Source of the DNA: Lycorma delicatula
Taxonomy: Eukaryota > Arthropoda > Insecta > Hemiptera > Fulgoridae
Reading direction: 5' to 3'
Assembly: GCF_047948215.1 (NCBI RefSeq)
Contig: NC_134455.1
Coordinates: 105,365,995-105,429,994, forward strand
Length of the DNA: 64,000 nucleotides
In this document: positions 35,970-48,884 of the stretch, one piece after another
Numbering within the stretch: position 1 is the stretch's first letter
Layout: every line of letters begins with the position of its first letter
Program-made: the position numbers and the translations under genes
The notes under the pieces: model-generated
The model's input: only the letters and a program-made list of their open reading frames with translations
Told to the model about the DNA's origin: nothing
Database searches by the model: none

Positions 35970-36650
35970 TCTAATGGTTAAAGATTATGGTGATTTGAAA
36001 AGGTTATGCAAACTCTCTTATTTATATTTGAAGATAACATATTTCAATCTAACTAACTATTTATTTCATTTGAGAGATATTGTAAAATATTCTATATTAT
36101 TCCAGGAGTTAGATGAGCATAATACTGCTGTGTCATTTATACAGGAAATAATTATGCAATCATTGTCAGCGTTTTCAATAAAAATGTAATTTTTATAAAT
36201 AATAAATAACAGTGGTCCTTAGACAGTATGCTGTGGTACTCCAATGCTCTTTGTAGTAGGCTCAGTTTTAGTATTTTTTTATTTTTACTATATCTTGTCT
36301 ATTTTTTAAATAATCCTTTATAAATTCTAGAGTAACTTTACTTATACCAATTTTGTAAAGGTTTTTAAGTAAAAGTGAATGATTATCTTTATCAAATCCC
36401 TTATTTGATATAAAAGATGAAAGTGGCCAATGTTATCTAGAATATAAATCATTGTAAAAATATCATTTCTTAGGAACCGAATACCAAACGACTTTGAAAA
36501 CAGTAGGAAACTTGTTAATTACTAAAATGTTTCAGGGATTGTAGAATATTATTTGCCTTTTGATTATTAATATACCATTTGTTATTATCTCATTTATAAA
36601 CAACCGCTTGGCCTGAAATACAAGCTAATATATTACTGAAAACTCATTAA
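35970..36650 (-). pseudogene. Non-LTR RT remnant
   Basis: Reading the minus strand from about 36650: NNILQSLKHFSN-type and FGS-type sequence (fingers), then NKGFDKDNHSLLLKNLYKIG (about 36405-36345), matching the first catalytic block KAFDKVNHSLLL with the acid retained. ISKVTLEFIKDYLKNRQDIV follows, then a frameshifted SIGVPQHTV and GPLLFIIYKN (about 36250-36195), the GVPQGS.LGPLLF block. NDTAVLCSSNSWNNIE (about 36135-36090) replaces the ADD catalytic pair. Orientation and motif order are clear; stops and loss of ADD show it is dead. Clade not assigned (Jockey/CR1-like). Confidence 0.65.
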
Positions 36651-37535
36651 ATTACCCCCAATTTGGAGAAAATAATGAAAACAACTTTTAGACTGATAAT
36701 ATGTTAAATTTTTTTTTTCTACTGCTTACTCCTAAGGAAAATGTTAAAATAAAATTTTTAAAGAAAGGCTAGTTAATTTGATCAATTAGTAACTATTTTG
36801 TAAATGCATTCTTAACTGTAATTTGTAACATTGCTAATTTATTATAAGATAAATGTTTTGATATGTTTTCTTTGTTAGGATATTTTCCCATCACCATTTA
36901 TCCTCAAAAGGATTAATATACTCTCACTCTAATTTGTCTTACGTAACTAATTTAATGATTTTAACTCACTTCTAGTAAGAAAACATTTTCTTTATTAAAA
37001 TACTTAAAGTATGGTTCTTAATTTAGAAAATAATTATTAAAAAATATACAACCATTCATGTAAAAAAAAAAATTTAATTAAAAATATTTAATTTTATACT
37101 CACACTTCCTTGAATCCTGCTGTTATCAATTTTTATTTACAAAGATTTGTTAGTTTGGCAGAAAAGGTACTTTCTGATTATCAATTATATCCCGGAACCA
37201 ATCTGAAATTATTAAAAAAAATGATAACATCAATAAAAAATAAAATAGCAAATAATTTAAAAAAATTAGAATTTAATATATTTTATTTTATTTATAAAAT
37301 CAATCATTTGTATTTAAATATAAATGTTTGTTTTTATCTGATTTATATATATTTGGTTGTATTATATGGTTTTAGGTCTAGGTATCAAGTTTTATTCAAA
37401 TTAATCTTTTAGTTGTTACATGGTCAAAACGAAAACTGGTTGTGTATATACAGCTGAATAGTGTAGCTTCTGATATGGAGAATTAACAAAATAAATTTTA
37501 TTTTGTAGTACTCAAACTATTAGAGTTTAGTTTTA
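36651..37535. other. AT-rich spacer with one unrecognised open frame
   Basis: A 100-codon frame at 37110-37412 (+), starting NPAVINFYLQRFVSLAEKVL, is Lys/Ile/Tyr-rich and unrecognised; its second half looks like translated AT-rich DNA. Otherwise empty. Confidence 0.4.
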
Positions 37536-37539
37536 CATT

Positions 37540-39745
37540 ACATTGTTTTGTAATGAACAAGAAGATGGGGAAGAGAGTAGAGTATTTGAAAAAGATTAGC
37601 AATAGAATCATTGTAATCAGGAAAAAACCAAAACCTAAGCTGAAAACAATTGTTAATATGCAAATAAGTGCCCATGATGATGATGAGGAAGAGTGTGTAT
37701 ACAAAGAAATTGACAAAGCAAACACAAAATGAGATGAAATTTTCATAATAGTTGGAGATTGGAATGCAAGCATCGAGAAAGGCAAGGAAGGAAATATTGT
37801 GGGTGAATATTGGCTGGCAAAATAAATGGGAAGGGGACTCATTGAGTTTTGCATGAAGTATCATTTAGTAATTGCCAGCACCCAGATTAAAAATCATAAT
37901 AGAAAAGCCGACTGATACTGCAAGGTATCAGATAGATTATATCATGGTTAAACAAACATTTAGAAATCAGATCTTTGACTTCAAAGCATATCCTGGAGCA
38001 GACATTGATGGTGACCATAGTTCAGTTATAATGAAATGTAGATTGGGGTTTAAGAACCTGAAGAAAAGGTGTCATATGAATCAGTGGAATTTAGAGAAGC
38101 GTAAGGAAGAGGAGGTGAAGAATATTTTTGAGGAGGACTTGCAAGAGGTCTGAGTAAAAAAGATAAGGTAGAAAATATGATTACTATATATGAACTTATC
38201 GACCATTAAAAAATGCTATAAACAGGAAGTGCAAATTAGCGAAAGAAGAGTGGATTAAAGAAAAGTGTTTTGAAGTGGAAAGAGAAATCATCATTGGTAA
38301 AACAGACAGAGCATACAAAAAGTTAAGGAGAGTTAAGTAGGAGAGGAAAGTTAAGGAGAGTTTTGTGGTACATAAATTAAAATCTAATAACGTGTTAAAT
38401 GAAGATGGCACATTGACCTATAATACGAAAGAAGAGGTTGATAGGTGGGTGAAATATATTGACGAGCTATATGGAAGAAATGAGTTATAAACTAGTGTTT
38501 CAGGGGATAGAGAGGAAGTTGAAGTTAATGAAAAGGAAGGTACAATACCGAGATGTGAATTTAATAGAGCATTAAAGGATTTGAATGGGAGAAGGGCTCC
38601 TGGGATAGACGGAAGACCTGCAGTGCAGGTGAGGAAGCGGTAGACAGATTATACAAACAAGTACGTAATATTTATGAAATAGGGAAAGTTCCATCACCTT
38701 TCAAAAAGTGTGAATGTTATTGTTATGATACCAAAAAAAATCAGAAGGAGATAAACGTAAACAATACAGAAAATTTAGCTTAACTACTGATGCATCAAAA
38801 ATTTTAACTAGAATTCTGTACAGAATAATTAAGAGGAGAATGGAAGAAGTTAAGGAGAAGACCAGTCTGGTTTCAGAGAAAGTATAGAGGCAAGGGAAGC
38901 AATTTTAGTACTCAGATTAATAGTAGAAGGAAGATTAAAGAAAAAAAATTGACATACATGTCATTTACAGACGTAGAGAAGGTTTTTGATAACATAGACA
39001 GGAATAAAATGTTCAGCATTTAAAAATATTTAGGGTCAAGTATAGAGATAGAAGAACAATTGCTAACATTTACAGGAACCATACTGCAACAGTAATAATT
39101 GTAGAGATAAGAAGGAAGCAGTAATTAAAAAGGGGATCAGACAAGGAGGTTGACTGACAAAAGAAAGAGGAAATAACTATTGGAAGACGAAAAAAATGAT
39201 GGCAAAGACATGTTGATGATATGCTAATTCTAGCTGATGGCACACATCAGCTTCAATTTTTTTTAATAGCTCTTGAGGAAGGAATTAAAGAGTATGAAAT
39301 GAAAATAAATACAGAAAAAACTTAAGTCGTAGAAGTAAACAACTAAGTGGATGTAACTATAAGGACAAGTTAAGGAAAATAGAAAAAGTAAAAAATACAG
39401 ACATTTGGATTGAGGCTTTTGAGATGTGAACAAGGAGAAGGATGGGAGATGGACACATAAAATGAGAAATGAGGAAGTTACAAGCAGGATTAAAGAAAAA
39501 AGGGCTCTTATGCGGGAAGTACGCAAAAATAAAGGAAAGATGTTTAGGAGATGTGGTTAGAGAAAGCGGAATCCTGACAACTCTATTGGAAGAGTCAGTA
39601 GAAGGAGAAAGTAGGAATGAATTAATTATATGAGGTGAAGATTGGAACTTACCAGAGAACAAAGGAAAAGGCTTTTAGACAAAATTGGATTGAGACAGAG
39701 GTTGTGTAAGGAACCTGCTACCAAGCAGAACACCAAATAATGATG
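37540..39745 (+). pseudogene. RTE-like LINE, endonuclease plus RT, heavily decayed
   Basis: Endonuclease part: [17 protein letters not shown] (about 37745-37795, GDWNA metal motif), MGRGLIEFCMKYHLVIAST (about 37828-37885), RYQIDYIMVKQTFRNQI (about 37925-37972) and FKAYPGADIDGDHSSVIMK (about 37980-38037) with the DH catalytic pair. RT part: LNGRRAPGIDG-type sequence (about 38582-38610), LTRILYRIIKRRM-type (about 38806-38842), MSFTDVEKVFDNIDRNKMF (about 38958-39015, first catalytic block) and an Arg-Gln-Gly-type block near 39130. The C-terminal half is only traceable in patches to about 39740. It is collinear at nucleotide level with 59238-60584, for example at 38806-38940 against 59356-59490. 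Many stops and indels. The 5' end is uncertain and there is no clear poly(A). Confidence 0.75.
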
Positions 39746-40980
39746 TATGAAATTAATAATATTTTTATAGTTTGCATCGCAAGTTTTGCTGTATATTTAA
39801 ATCGCACTTATTACATTATCAATTCTGTATTATAAAAAAATTTAATTTGTAATTTTTATAATAAACAAAAATACTATTTGTATTAAATAATAAGAAAAAA
39901 ATTGTGTATATACAATTTTGAACGGAAAAGAACAGATGGTTCGAAAAACCACCCGAATCATCCTTATATTTTGAATCATAAGGTAAAAAATTTCTAAGTT
40001 AAAGTGAAGTAAAAATACTTATATAACTGATAATTGAACAAAATTCTTTTTTTTTTTTAATGCGCGGATTACTAACATGCTATAACAAAACGCTTTTTTG
40101 ATGAACAATATTATTTCTATAAATCAGTGTTAGTTTAATTTACCAGTTATCATGTCATGATTATCCAAAAAATATTATTTTTATTGAACATTTAAGAAAA
40201 TTTTAAAACAAAATTTAACTAATACAACTTTATAAACGAGAGAAAATAAGCCATAAATAGAAAAAGTTTTTGTACTTATGTTTGGAGTTGCTGAGTACAT
40301 CATATTCTGTAAGAGATATCTGCACGATTTGGAAATTTAATATATAAAAATGGCTTTACTTTATTTAAAAAACTGAATAAACTGTTGTAGATTTAAATAA
40401 AATTCAATTATTCTAGAGTTAATTCCGCAGTTATTTAATAGTAATTTCTCTTTTTACGACGAGTTCCGAATGAAGGCGAATGACGTACCTTTTCGTAACT
40501 AGTACTATTTGTGCAGTGTATGTGTAATTAAAGTTACGTGCAAATAATTGTAAGATACGTTTTATATTCACTTTACGTTTCATAAAAAATCAAAAGTTAA
40601 TAGCTTTTTAAGCTAAAGTTAAAGTTAATCACAACCACAATAACAATAATAAAATTATAAATAATAGTAATGTAAATAATAATAATAAATAGTGATTACA
40701 TACAAAACAGAATTTAAAGTAATCGTCAAGATTTATTCGCAGATAGATAAATAATGAAAACCAGAATTCAGACCCATTTACAAAAGACATTAGCATGACC
40801 GCTAGTCTTAACATTTTTAACCACTATTCTTGTATTAACAACAATAGTACAATAGATAAGACAAGTATAAAGTTCTTTTACTATAAATACCATTGCTGTT
40901 CACAAATAAAACTACCCTAACAGTTTATGAATGAAATCTAGTACATTATCTTTTTCATTTATAGTCTAACAGTAACTCAC
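39746..40980. other. AT-rich spacer
   Basis: No gene seen; AAT-type simple repeats near 40640-40690. Confidence 0.5.
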
Positions 40981-40984
40981 CGAA

Positions 40985-41335
40985 CTATTCTTATTTCGTG
41001 TACTGGAATTACTTGTAACGTCACCGGTAATCGCGTCAAATTCGCATGATAACTCCTGTACCATAACACTCCATCACGCAGACTGACATCATAACGTATC
41101 GCTTAGACTGATTCGCAAAACTCAGAGCACGCAGACTCTCATCTCTCATACTCACACCTCAGTCTTTCCTCTCGGAACTGATTTTTAGCTGATCTTTCCC
41201 GGAGTATTTATATTCTTATCTTCTGTACCTGTCGGACCGGACCAAACTCGAGCCGTGAGAATGATGGTCCGCCCTCACATATTACCATGAAATTCCTACT
41301 CTGGTCTGGTAATACTTTTCACGAAACAACATTTG
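40985..41335 (-). promoter_or_regulatory. Possible solo-LTR-like block
   Basis: A block clearly richer in G+C than its flanks. On the minus strand it has a TATA-like TATAAATACTCC (about 41208-41197), then CAGTTCCGAGAGG about 25-30 bases downstream, a spacing common in insect Ty3-type LTRs. No paired LTR, primer-binding site or gag/pol is visible, so this is tentative; a CpG-bearing host promoter is an alternative. Confidence 0.25.
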
Positions 41336-41518
41336 TTTAGGTGTGTCAGTGGGCAGTATTACAAAATATATTTGTTAAACGGACCTGTTATCTTTACGAA
41401 AAGAGTTCTTTTAGCCCCTATGATATTTCCTGGATTTCTTCCACTATTATATTACTACTACTTTCTTTTTAACTGCTAGGAATCCGTTATTCAGGTCTGC
41501 TACACAGATCTTGTTACA

Positions 41519-41551
<33 letters not shown>

Positions 41552-42872
41552 CACGAGTTGTGTGAGAAAAATAATGAGATTAGTAACACTGCGAGCGATC
41601 TGGCAACGCTGTGTCTACCGGTCTGTGCTAGACCGGTTTGTTCATTCCTTCCACATGCTCAGTAAGAGTTTCAACTCGGTTCAGTCAACACATTATTTTT
41701 GACAGCGCCATCAGCGAAGTTGTGTTTTTGTTGTGTGTTACGAAAATGGTGCATCGGAATTTAGAGCAACGTTGTACAATCAAGTTTTGTGTTAAACTAG
41801 GGGAATCCGCGAGTTTGACCTTTGAAAAGTTGAAATAGGCGTATGGGGAACATTTCTTATCAAGAGCACAAGGTTTCCGTTGGCACAATTCATTTTTGGA
41901 AGCCCGAGAACACGTTAAAGATCAACCTCCCTCAGGGTGACCTTCAACTTCAAAATCTGACGAAAACGTTGAGCGTGTGACGGTTGTTGTGAGATCAGAC
42001 CTTCGTTTAACAATAAAGATGATGAGTGAAAAGTTAAATTTAAACACTTTCACCGTACATCAAACTTTGACAGACGATTTGGACATGCAAAAGGTTTGTA
42101 CGAAATTGGTACCGAAAACCCTCACAACGGAACAGAAGGACAATCGAAGAAACGTGTCGGTTGATCTTCTTGAGAGGATTGACAATGACTAAGAATTCTT
42201 CAATCGGGTGACCACAGGTGATGAATCCTGGATATTCGAGTACGATCCTGAAGCAAAGCGAAAAGTAGCACACTCCGCCATCTCCTCGACCGAAAAAATA
42301 TCGAATGAGCAAATCAAAGATCAAAACCATTCTGATTTGCTTTTTTGACAGTAGGGGTATCGTGCATAAAGAATTTGTTCCTCCAGGACAAACTGTTAAC
42401 CAAGTGTTTTACAAAGGTGTCCTTGAAAGGCTCAGGAAAAGAGTGATTCGCGTGAGACCAGGCATTGCAGATAAGTGGATGCTTCATCATGACAATGCTC
42501 CGTGTCACAAAGCCATTTCCATCAAGGAATTTTTGACCTCAGAACGCATTCCTACGGTTCCTCAACACCCCTATTCACGTGATTTGTGTCCTTGTGACTT
42601 ATTCCTTTTCCCGAAATTGAAACATAGTTTAAAAGGACGTAATTTTGCAACTCTGGAGAACATTCAATAGACTGTGACCGACCAGTTAAACGCCCTACCA
42701 GTTTAAGCCTTCTAGAGCTGTTACCAGGAGTGGGAACAACGACTCCGCTGGTATATACTAGCTATACAGCTGCCCAAGGGAAATATTTCGAAGGGCATAT
42801 TATTGTTGTTTGAAAAAAATAAAAACTTTGGTAAGTAAAAAGTCAGTCTCATTACTTTTCTCACACACCTTG
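41552..42872 (+). mobile_element. Mariner-family DNA transposon, full length, inactive
   Basis: 1321 bp between imperfect terminal inverted repeats: the left end CACGAGTTGTGTGAGAAAAA continuing TAATGAG, and the right end CTCATTACTTTTCTCACACA continuing CCTTG. Flanked by TA on both sides (41550-41551 and 42873-42874), the mariner target duplication. The left flank is a TA microsatellite. Size and repeats are typical of mariner. The transposase inside is broken, so movement would need an enzyme from elsewhere. Confidence 0.92.
41746..42830 (+). pseudogene. Mariner transposase (D,D34D), broken
   Basis: The ATG at 41746 starts VHRNLEQRCTIKFCVKLGES, the HTH DNA-binding domain of this mariner type, with WHNSFLEAREHV following. 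SDENVERVTVVVRSDLRLT begins the second HTH. The catalytic triad is readable: GDESW (Asp codon 42220), HHDNAP (Asp codon 42491) and PCD (Asp codon 42596), the last two separated by 34 residues. The linker motif appears as YSRDLCPCD. Breaks: in-frame stops at 41836, 41938 and 42190, a frameshift near 42265 (the frame resumes as PPSPRPKKYRMSKSK), and a stop at 42668. The catalytic residues survive although the reading frame does not. Confidence 0.92.
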
Positions 42873-42874
42873 TA

Positions 42875-45339
42875 TATACATTTACCCGGAAAATTTTAAA
42901 TGTATATATTCAACTGAATTTAAGAATTAGTTATTTTTTAAAAAATTCGACGTCGATTCAGGTCTAAAATGTTATTGTTTGTGAGTTTAGAATTATTTGA
43001 CGTTAAGGTTTTGTGGGAAAGTAAATTTTCACTTTACTAAAAATAAAACTGATTTGAGTAATATACGCATTTTGTAAATTTAGTACAAACTTAAGAAATC
43101 TTTTTTTGTATGCAAAAACATCACATCCTTTGGTTTACATGACTGACTTGAGAAAGTTGTTATTGCTGTAGAATATATATATATATATTGTTGATTCAGA
43201 AGGGCGACAGAGAACCCTCTTATTGTGTTATATTTTGATTGCTTTTTGGAAAGTTTTAATAAACTGGAAGTAAAGTTTTATCGTCTAATTTAACAAAAGT
43301 TGTGATTATTAACTTACGTCACTTTTCTGCCTTTCTAAAGGTAAATCTTATAACCAAGGGAAAGTAATAACAACAATTTTTACATTTAGACTAATTATCT
43401 AATTTAGCAGAAATTAACTCATTTAATATATTTAACAGTTATATGAAGGCAGTTCGAGAAGATAAGTTTCAGCAACCAAAACATCGAATTCTTATCAACA
43501 AGACAATGTCATCAACACCGATTCTGATTTTCAATTTGACTATGCATAAATGTTATATATTTAAAATGTAATAAAAGTAATTAGGTAATAATATTAATTA
43601 ATGGTAAAAAAATTAAATAAACTTATTTATAATACCTCAAAAATTGAATGACCTCAAGTCATGGTTATTATATTTGGAAGTATTTTTTCTTGTAGAAGGA
43701 GATTATCAGAGAAATATTGAAAAAAATTGCCTCCGCATGAATAAGGTATTGTGTAAGTTGAATTTCTGTTTTCCTTTTATAAAAATAATATTATAGAAAT
43801 TCAAGTGAATAGGTATTCACTTATTATAACTTTTTTTATAAGCAAACAACAAATCACATTCACAAACAATTTGTACCAAAACAAAAAAATTTGAATCAGT
43901 TAAATAAACATTTATAAACGTGAAATAAAATTGGTATCTTGTAATAACATTAAACAAGGGGTTGAAAAACATAAAAAAGGTTGATCCCATCTAAACAACG
44001 GCTGTAATTTTGGGAGTCGATTATCAGCACTCATTATACTCTTTTGAATTTATTTACTACAGAAAGGATTGACAGAATATATCATGATTACGAGTAATAT
44101 CATTAATTTAATGGGAACACTTTACACAATGTTTTATTAACATTCAACAAAATGTACAGGAAGGATTTTTGTTTTTCTTTTTTTTTGGTTTCAAATGAAT
44201 TTTCAATTATTCGAGGACAATTTTATTTTCTGAGCAGTCTGGTAGCGCAATAACCGAAGTGATTTTAAGATATATGATGGTCAGGCATGTAATGTAAGTA
44301 CGCAATTTGATTTATGCAAACAACCTAATTTTTTTATGACGACGATTCATTTTTCTAAAATGTCTTTTATTCTTTTTTTTTGTTTATAAATATACTGTAT
44401 TTATTTTTCAATAAATTTATTTAATTTATCAATGACATTAAAAATTAAATTTCTTTAAATTAGCATTTAACATCGACAATCACCTCTCAAATTCTCTAAA
44501 TTGAAGTAAATTTTAACAATTTTAAACATCATAGGTTCCATGCATTTGGTAGAAAATTATAAGTATCCATAGCGTTAACACCAATATATTGTTTCATATC
44601 CGTATGTGTATATAATATGCTACCAGAAATTTCTTAATTTGTTGTATGGTTCTCAAAGCTTTATGATCCCAATCTTTGTAATGCAAATTATTAAAATCTT
44701 TTTACGTGTATTCAGAAACGCTATGAATAAATAAATAACTTACCACGTGGGTAAAACAAGACTTTTTTTCTCTTGTAGGAAAAAAGGAAAGAAAAAGAGA
44801 AAGTTTATATTTAAAAAATTTTACTTCAGTAAACTTTTTTTTATATTTTCTGTAGAATTATGATTGTGCAAGTACGATAAATATTATTTCTTTACATTTG
44901 AATTAAATGAATTTACATCATTACTAATAACTCTATTATTCATACCCAAATGGTAAAATTTGCATACAAAAAGGATCCAAGTGAAAACAAAGAATGTTAT
45001 GAAATTTATTTCTCATTGTATAAAAACCTTTTGAAAGTTATTAACCATAATACTGATTTAATCTTGTGCAACAAAAATTAAACTAATTACTACTCAAATT
45101 ACAATTTTTATTTATTATTACTTAGATTGCATTTACGAATTTAAAATTGTTAATAATTACTAATTATATTAATATAGGTATTTTACTAAACATAGAAATA
45201 AACGAAAATATGTCCCCGTGATCTAAAAAAAAAAAAAATAAAGTACATATTTCGAATAAAAAATAACTAAAGTCCATAAAATAAGATTAATTATTGTTAT
45301 GTTAACAGAATTTTTCATAAAATAAAGAGAGAGGTGAGG
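42875..45339. other. AT-rich spacer
   Basis: No supported gene. A TA microsatellite lies near 43174-43189. Nothing else was recognised. Confidence 0.5.
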
Positions 45340-45381
45340 AATAAAACACACAATCGCGCGCGCGCGATTGTGTGTTTTATT
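45340..45381. repeat. Perfect 42-bp palindrome with CG-repeat core
   Basis: The left arm (45340-45360, AATAAAACACACAATCGCGC plus G) is the exact reverse complement of the right arm (45361-45381), with no spacer. The centre is an alternating CG run of twelve bases flanked by ACACAAT/ATTGTGT, in otherwise AT-rich DNA. Symmetry breaks at 45339/45382. Just downstream, ATCGCGATTGCGATT (about 45400-45414) repeats the core theme. Such a structure could extrude as a cruciform or adopt Z-DNA. Confidence 0.95.
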
Positions 45382-48300
45382 TCTTTATTATATGTTTAAT
45401 CGCGATTGCGATTGACAAAGTATTTTGTGGGCAATATTAAAGGTAGGGGAGTCAATTACAAAATTAAAAATATCAATTTTTTCAGTTTTTTTGGTTTATT
45501 TAAATTTGTAATACTATTCAAAGTTAATAAAATTTCACCATAATTCGCCTCTAATTACAAAAAAGAACAATCTAAGGTAACTTGTTACTGGATGTACACT
45601 TTTTAGTAAAATTGTTTTATTTTCATTCATTTTACATAGTAAACATAGAAAAATCAAATTAATTTTTTGAAAGGTGATTTTGGTGGTGAGGAGCAGGAAA
45701 AAAACCAGATTTTTTTAATTTTAAAAACGTATTACTTGTTTAACAATATAATGATAATTTTACAATTAAATTTCATCATGAATTTAAATCTTAAATAAAA
45801 AAATGAAATTAGATGAAAAAAATAAAATTTTGGGTAGTTAACATGTCAGAAAATATTACAACCTTGTTGTCAGATTTTATTACAGAAGCTTAGCTTTTCT
45901 TTTACAACTAAACTACGGATTTATTTTATATTTAACTATTTCTTCTAATTTATCGACTTAGCCAAACAGTTAAATTTCCATGTCATCGTATTAGATGTAT
46001 TTTAGGAGTGATATTTAATTTCTAACAAGTTTGCAGATTATTAATAATGACATATTGCTTTTTATTAGTTTTATATAAAATGGAGAGTGTTATTTAATTT
46101 GACAGTTATTTCTCTGTTATGATACGAAATTTCATTTTATTAGTACAATTTGTCTTCACAAAATTGAAGAAAAAAGTACTATTATAAAAATTTGTTTTTA
46201 AAATGTATCCTATTATCTTCCTAAATTTTTGATTTCTAGAAAAACTGTTTGTCGATAGTCACTTGTGTAATCTGAGAAATTAAAAGAATTTGATTAACTC
46301 TCGATTCAATGTAACTGATGGTGAAAGTTTGATTTAATTTCTTTGGATATCTCAATTTATATATCCCGACAAAATCTTATATGAGGAAACAATTGTTTTA
46401 AATTTAATAAAATTCCACACTGGATGTAAGCGAATTATTACAAGCATCCCGAAAATTAATGTTGATATCTTAATTTGCCTCAAACCAGTCGATTGTAATT
46501 AAAATGATAGTAAATGTAGTAATTGAGAGATGAATCACGTAAGCAATTATGAGTAAAAAACAATTCTTGTTTTTCATTCATTGAACTGTTTTCACTTGAA
46601 CTGTTTGGTAAACTGAGTGTCTAGATGTAATAGCAGTTTCATTTATAACAAAACATAGTGGTTTTACTTTTTTATTAAGTTTCCTTTCTCTCTTTAAGGA
46701 GAATAGAATTGTCAAATCTAAAATTCCTTTCAGGCTTGTACACTTGAATTTACTTACACAATTACATGAAAGCAACATTTTAATCTATATTTTTCACCCA
46801 CAACTTTAAAGTTATTCAAATTGTAATTATAAAATTTGGGATCGTATAAGATCCGAGTAATATTTTGCATCAACCGATATTTTTTATTTCCAGTTTTTTC
46901 CATTTTTTTTTTATTTTTCGTTTATTAAAAATCATTGGAGCTATTCTAAAAATTATTGGGTAATAGGTGTTATATTCCAATCAAGAATTTAGTACTTCGG
47001 TTTAGGATCTAATAATCGAAGAAAATTGATGAAGTAGTTCTATGTATTATATTTTGTCCAGTTGTTTAGTTTCAATAAATCTGGTAAAATATAGACGGTG
47101 TTTAGCATACTAGGAATTTCCAAAAAATATCGAAATCGGTCAAAAATGAAATATTTAATTGTAGCTTGATTATAAGAATTTTGTTGTAATGTTGGCTATA
47201 TTATAGGTAAATGAAAAAAAAATTAATAGTTCATTTATGATTAGGGATATAAATAGCCGAATACGTGTATGTATAAAATTTTCAGTATTTTTTTTTAAAT
47301 TTTAATAACGATTTATTAATTAAGTTTATTCATTCAGCTCATTTGATTTAATTTAATTCTAAATCTGTGAAGTCTCACATAACTACTAGTATTATTTACA
47401 TATTATCAATAATACAGCTAAATAATGATTTTAATATAATAATAATAATAATGCATTATTTTCAATGGTTCATTCTAAAATATGTTATTTACAAAAAAAT
47501 ACGTAATTACAATGTATAATTCACAACATAATTTTGATTAGCACACATTCTAGAGCTTAATTTAGAAATCGTATGCTGGAAAGTTGAAGTTCTAAGATAA
47601 GATAAAATAACACTATCAATGAAATCAGAAAAATACTTAGTAATCTTCGTAAAGTAATAAATAGAGAGGTAATATAAGCTAAATACAAATACATATGCTA
47701 TAATTATCTGCATAGAAAGAAACAATTTCCTTTATTAAAAAAAATATTAAATTTATTATAAATAACATAATGCGATTCACAAAACAAACAAAAAATTGGA
47801 ATTAATCTTTAAAAAAAGCATGATGTGAAGTAAAGATAAATTTACTTAACAAGTATTCATATTTAAAATAATTCATTACTGTAACATAGTTTAACTAGAA
47901 ACAATGCACATAAAAAGTTAAGAAATTACATTTACTTTTCATTTAAATTTTAACCGTTCAACGATAATATCTTCAACAAATTCAAGTTCACCCACCTTAA
48001 CTTAAGCCTAAACAACAACTTAACTCAAGCAGAAAAGTCATAAAGTAATATGAAAAATTGACAACAATATTGAACTAAAAAGGTAAAATATTGCTACACC
48101 ACCATACATAACATTATAATCATTTCAATTGAAATACTAAGAAATTAATAACTGAACTCCCGAACTAGTTTCCATCATAACACCATGCATCTCCAATGTG
48201 CTGCCAGCTTATTGGGGAAGGACATTTCCATTCAGAATGTCTATAAATAAATCACGTGACAGATCGATTTACTGTAGCCAGTAACTCCCCTCGGAACGGA

Positions 48301-48880
48301 TAGGGTATTGAGCAGCAAATTGAAAAATACTTTCTTGCTTTTCTGAATTACATAAGGAATAGCGCACATTTATATCCTGACCCACGACTTAAAATTAAGA
48401 TCGATTAGTTGACACCTTGCTTTTATAATCCATTTAACTGACGAGAATGTATTTACTTGCGTGAGATAACTATTTCTACTTGGAGTCAAAAATTTCACCA
48501 TTTAAAAGCTAAGAGAAAAACTTTTATATGAACTTACTAGCGGATAACATGCATTAAATTCATTCAGATAAAAACAAGACTTTAATAAAGAACTGAGATT
48601 TTTATTTTTTGAATTCGTTGTTAAAGTAAAGAGAAAAATTACAAAAGAAATAGTCAAGAATTATTTAAGAAATTGTTGCATTAATCTTTAGAATGTAGGA
48701 AGAATATTGACAAAACAAAGGTGTAAAAGATCTAAAAGAGCAGCAAACGACAACAATGTTAATGAGAGTGATTCATTTAAAAAATGAATCAACAGATTTT
48801 ATAAGAATTAACTAATTTAGTTAATAAAATTTATTATTTATTTTTACTGGTTAATTTATTGGTTTAATTTATTCAGTTAC
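45382..48880. other. AT-rich stretch, no recognised gene
   Basis: Only short frames and homopolymers. Nothing supportable. Confidence 0.5.
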
Positions 48881-48884
48881 TAGC

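Noticed and set aside
37498..37864. Hydrophobic minus-strand frames as membrane proteins
   Set aside because: They are antisense to the endonuclease region of an RTE-like element.
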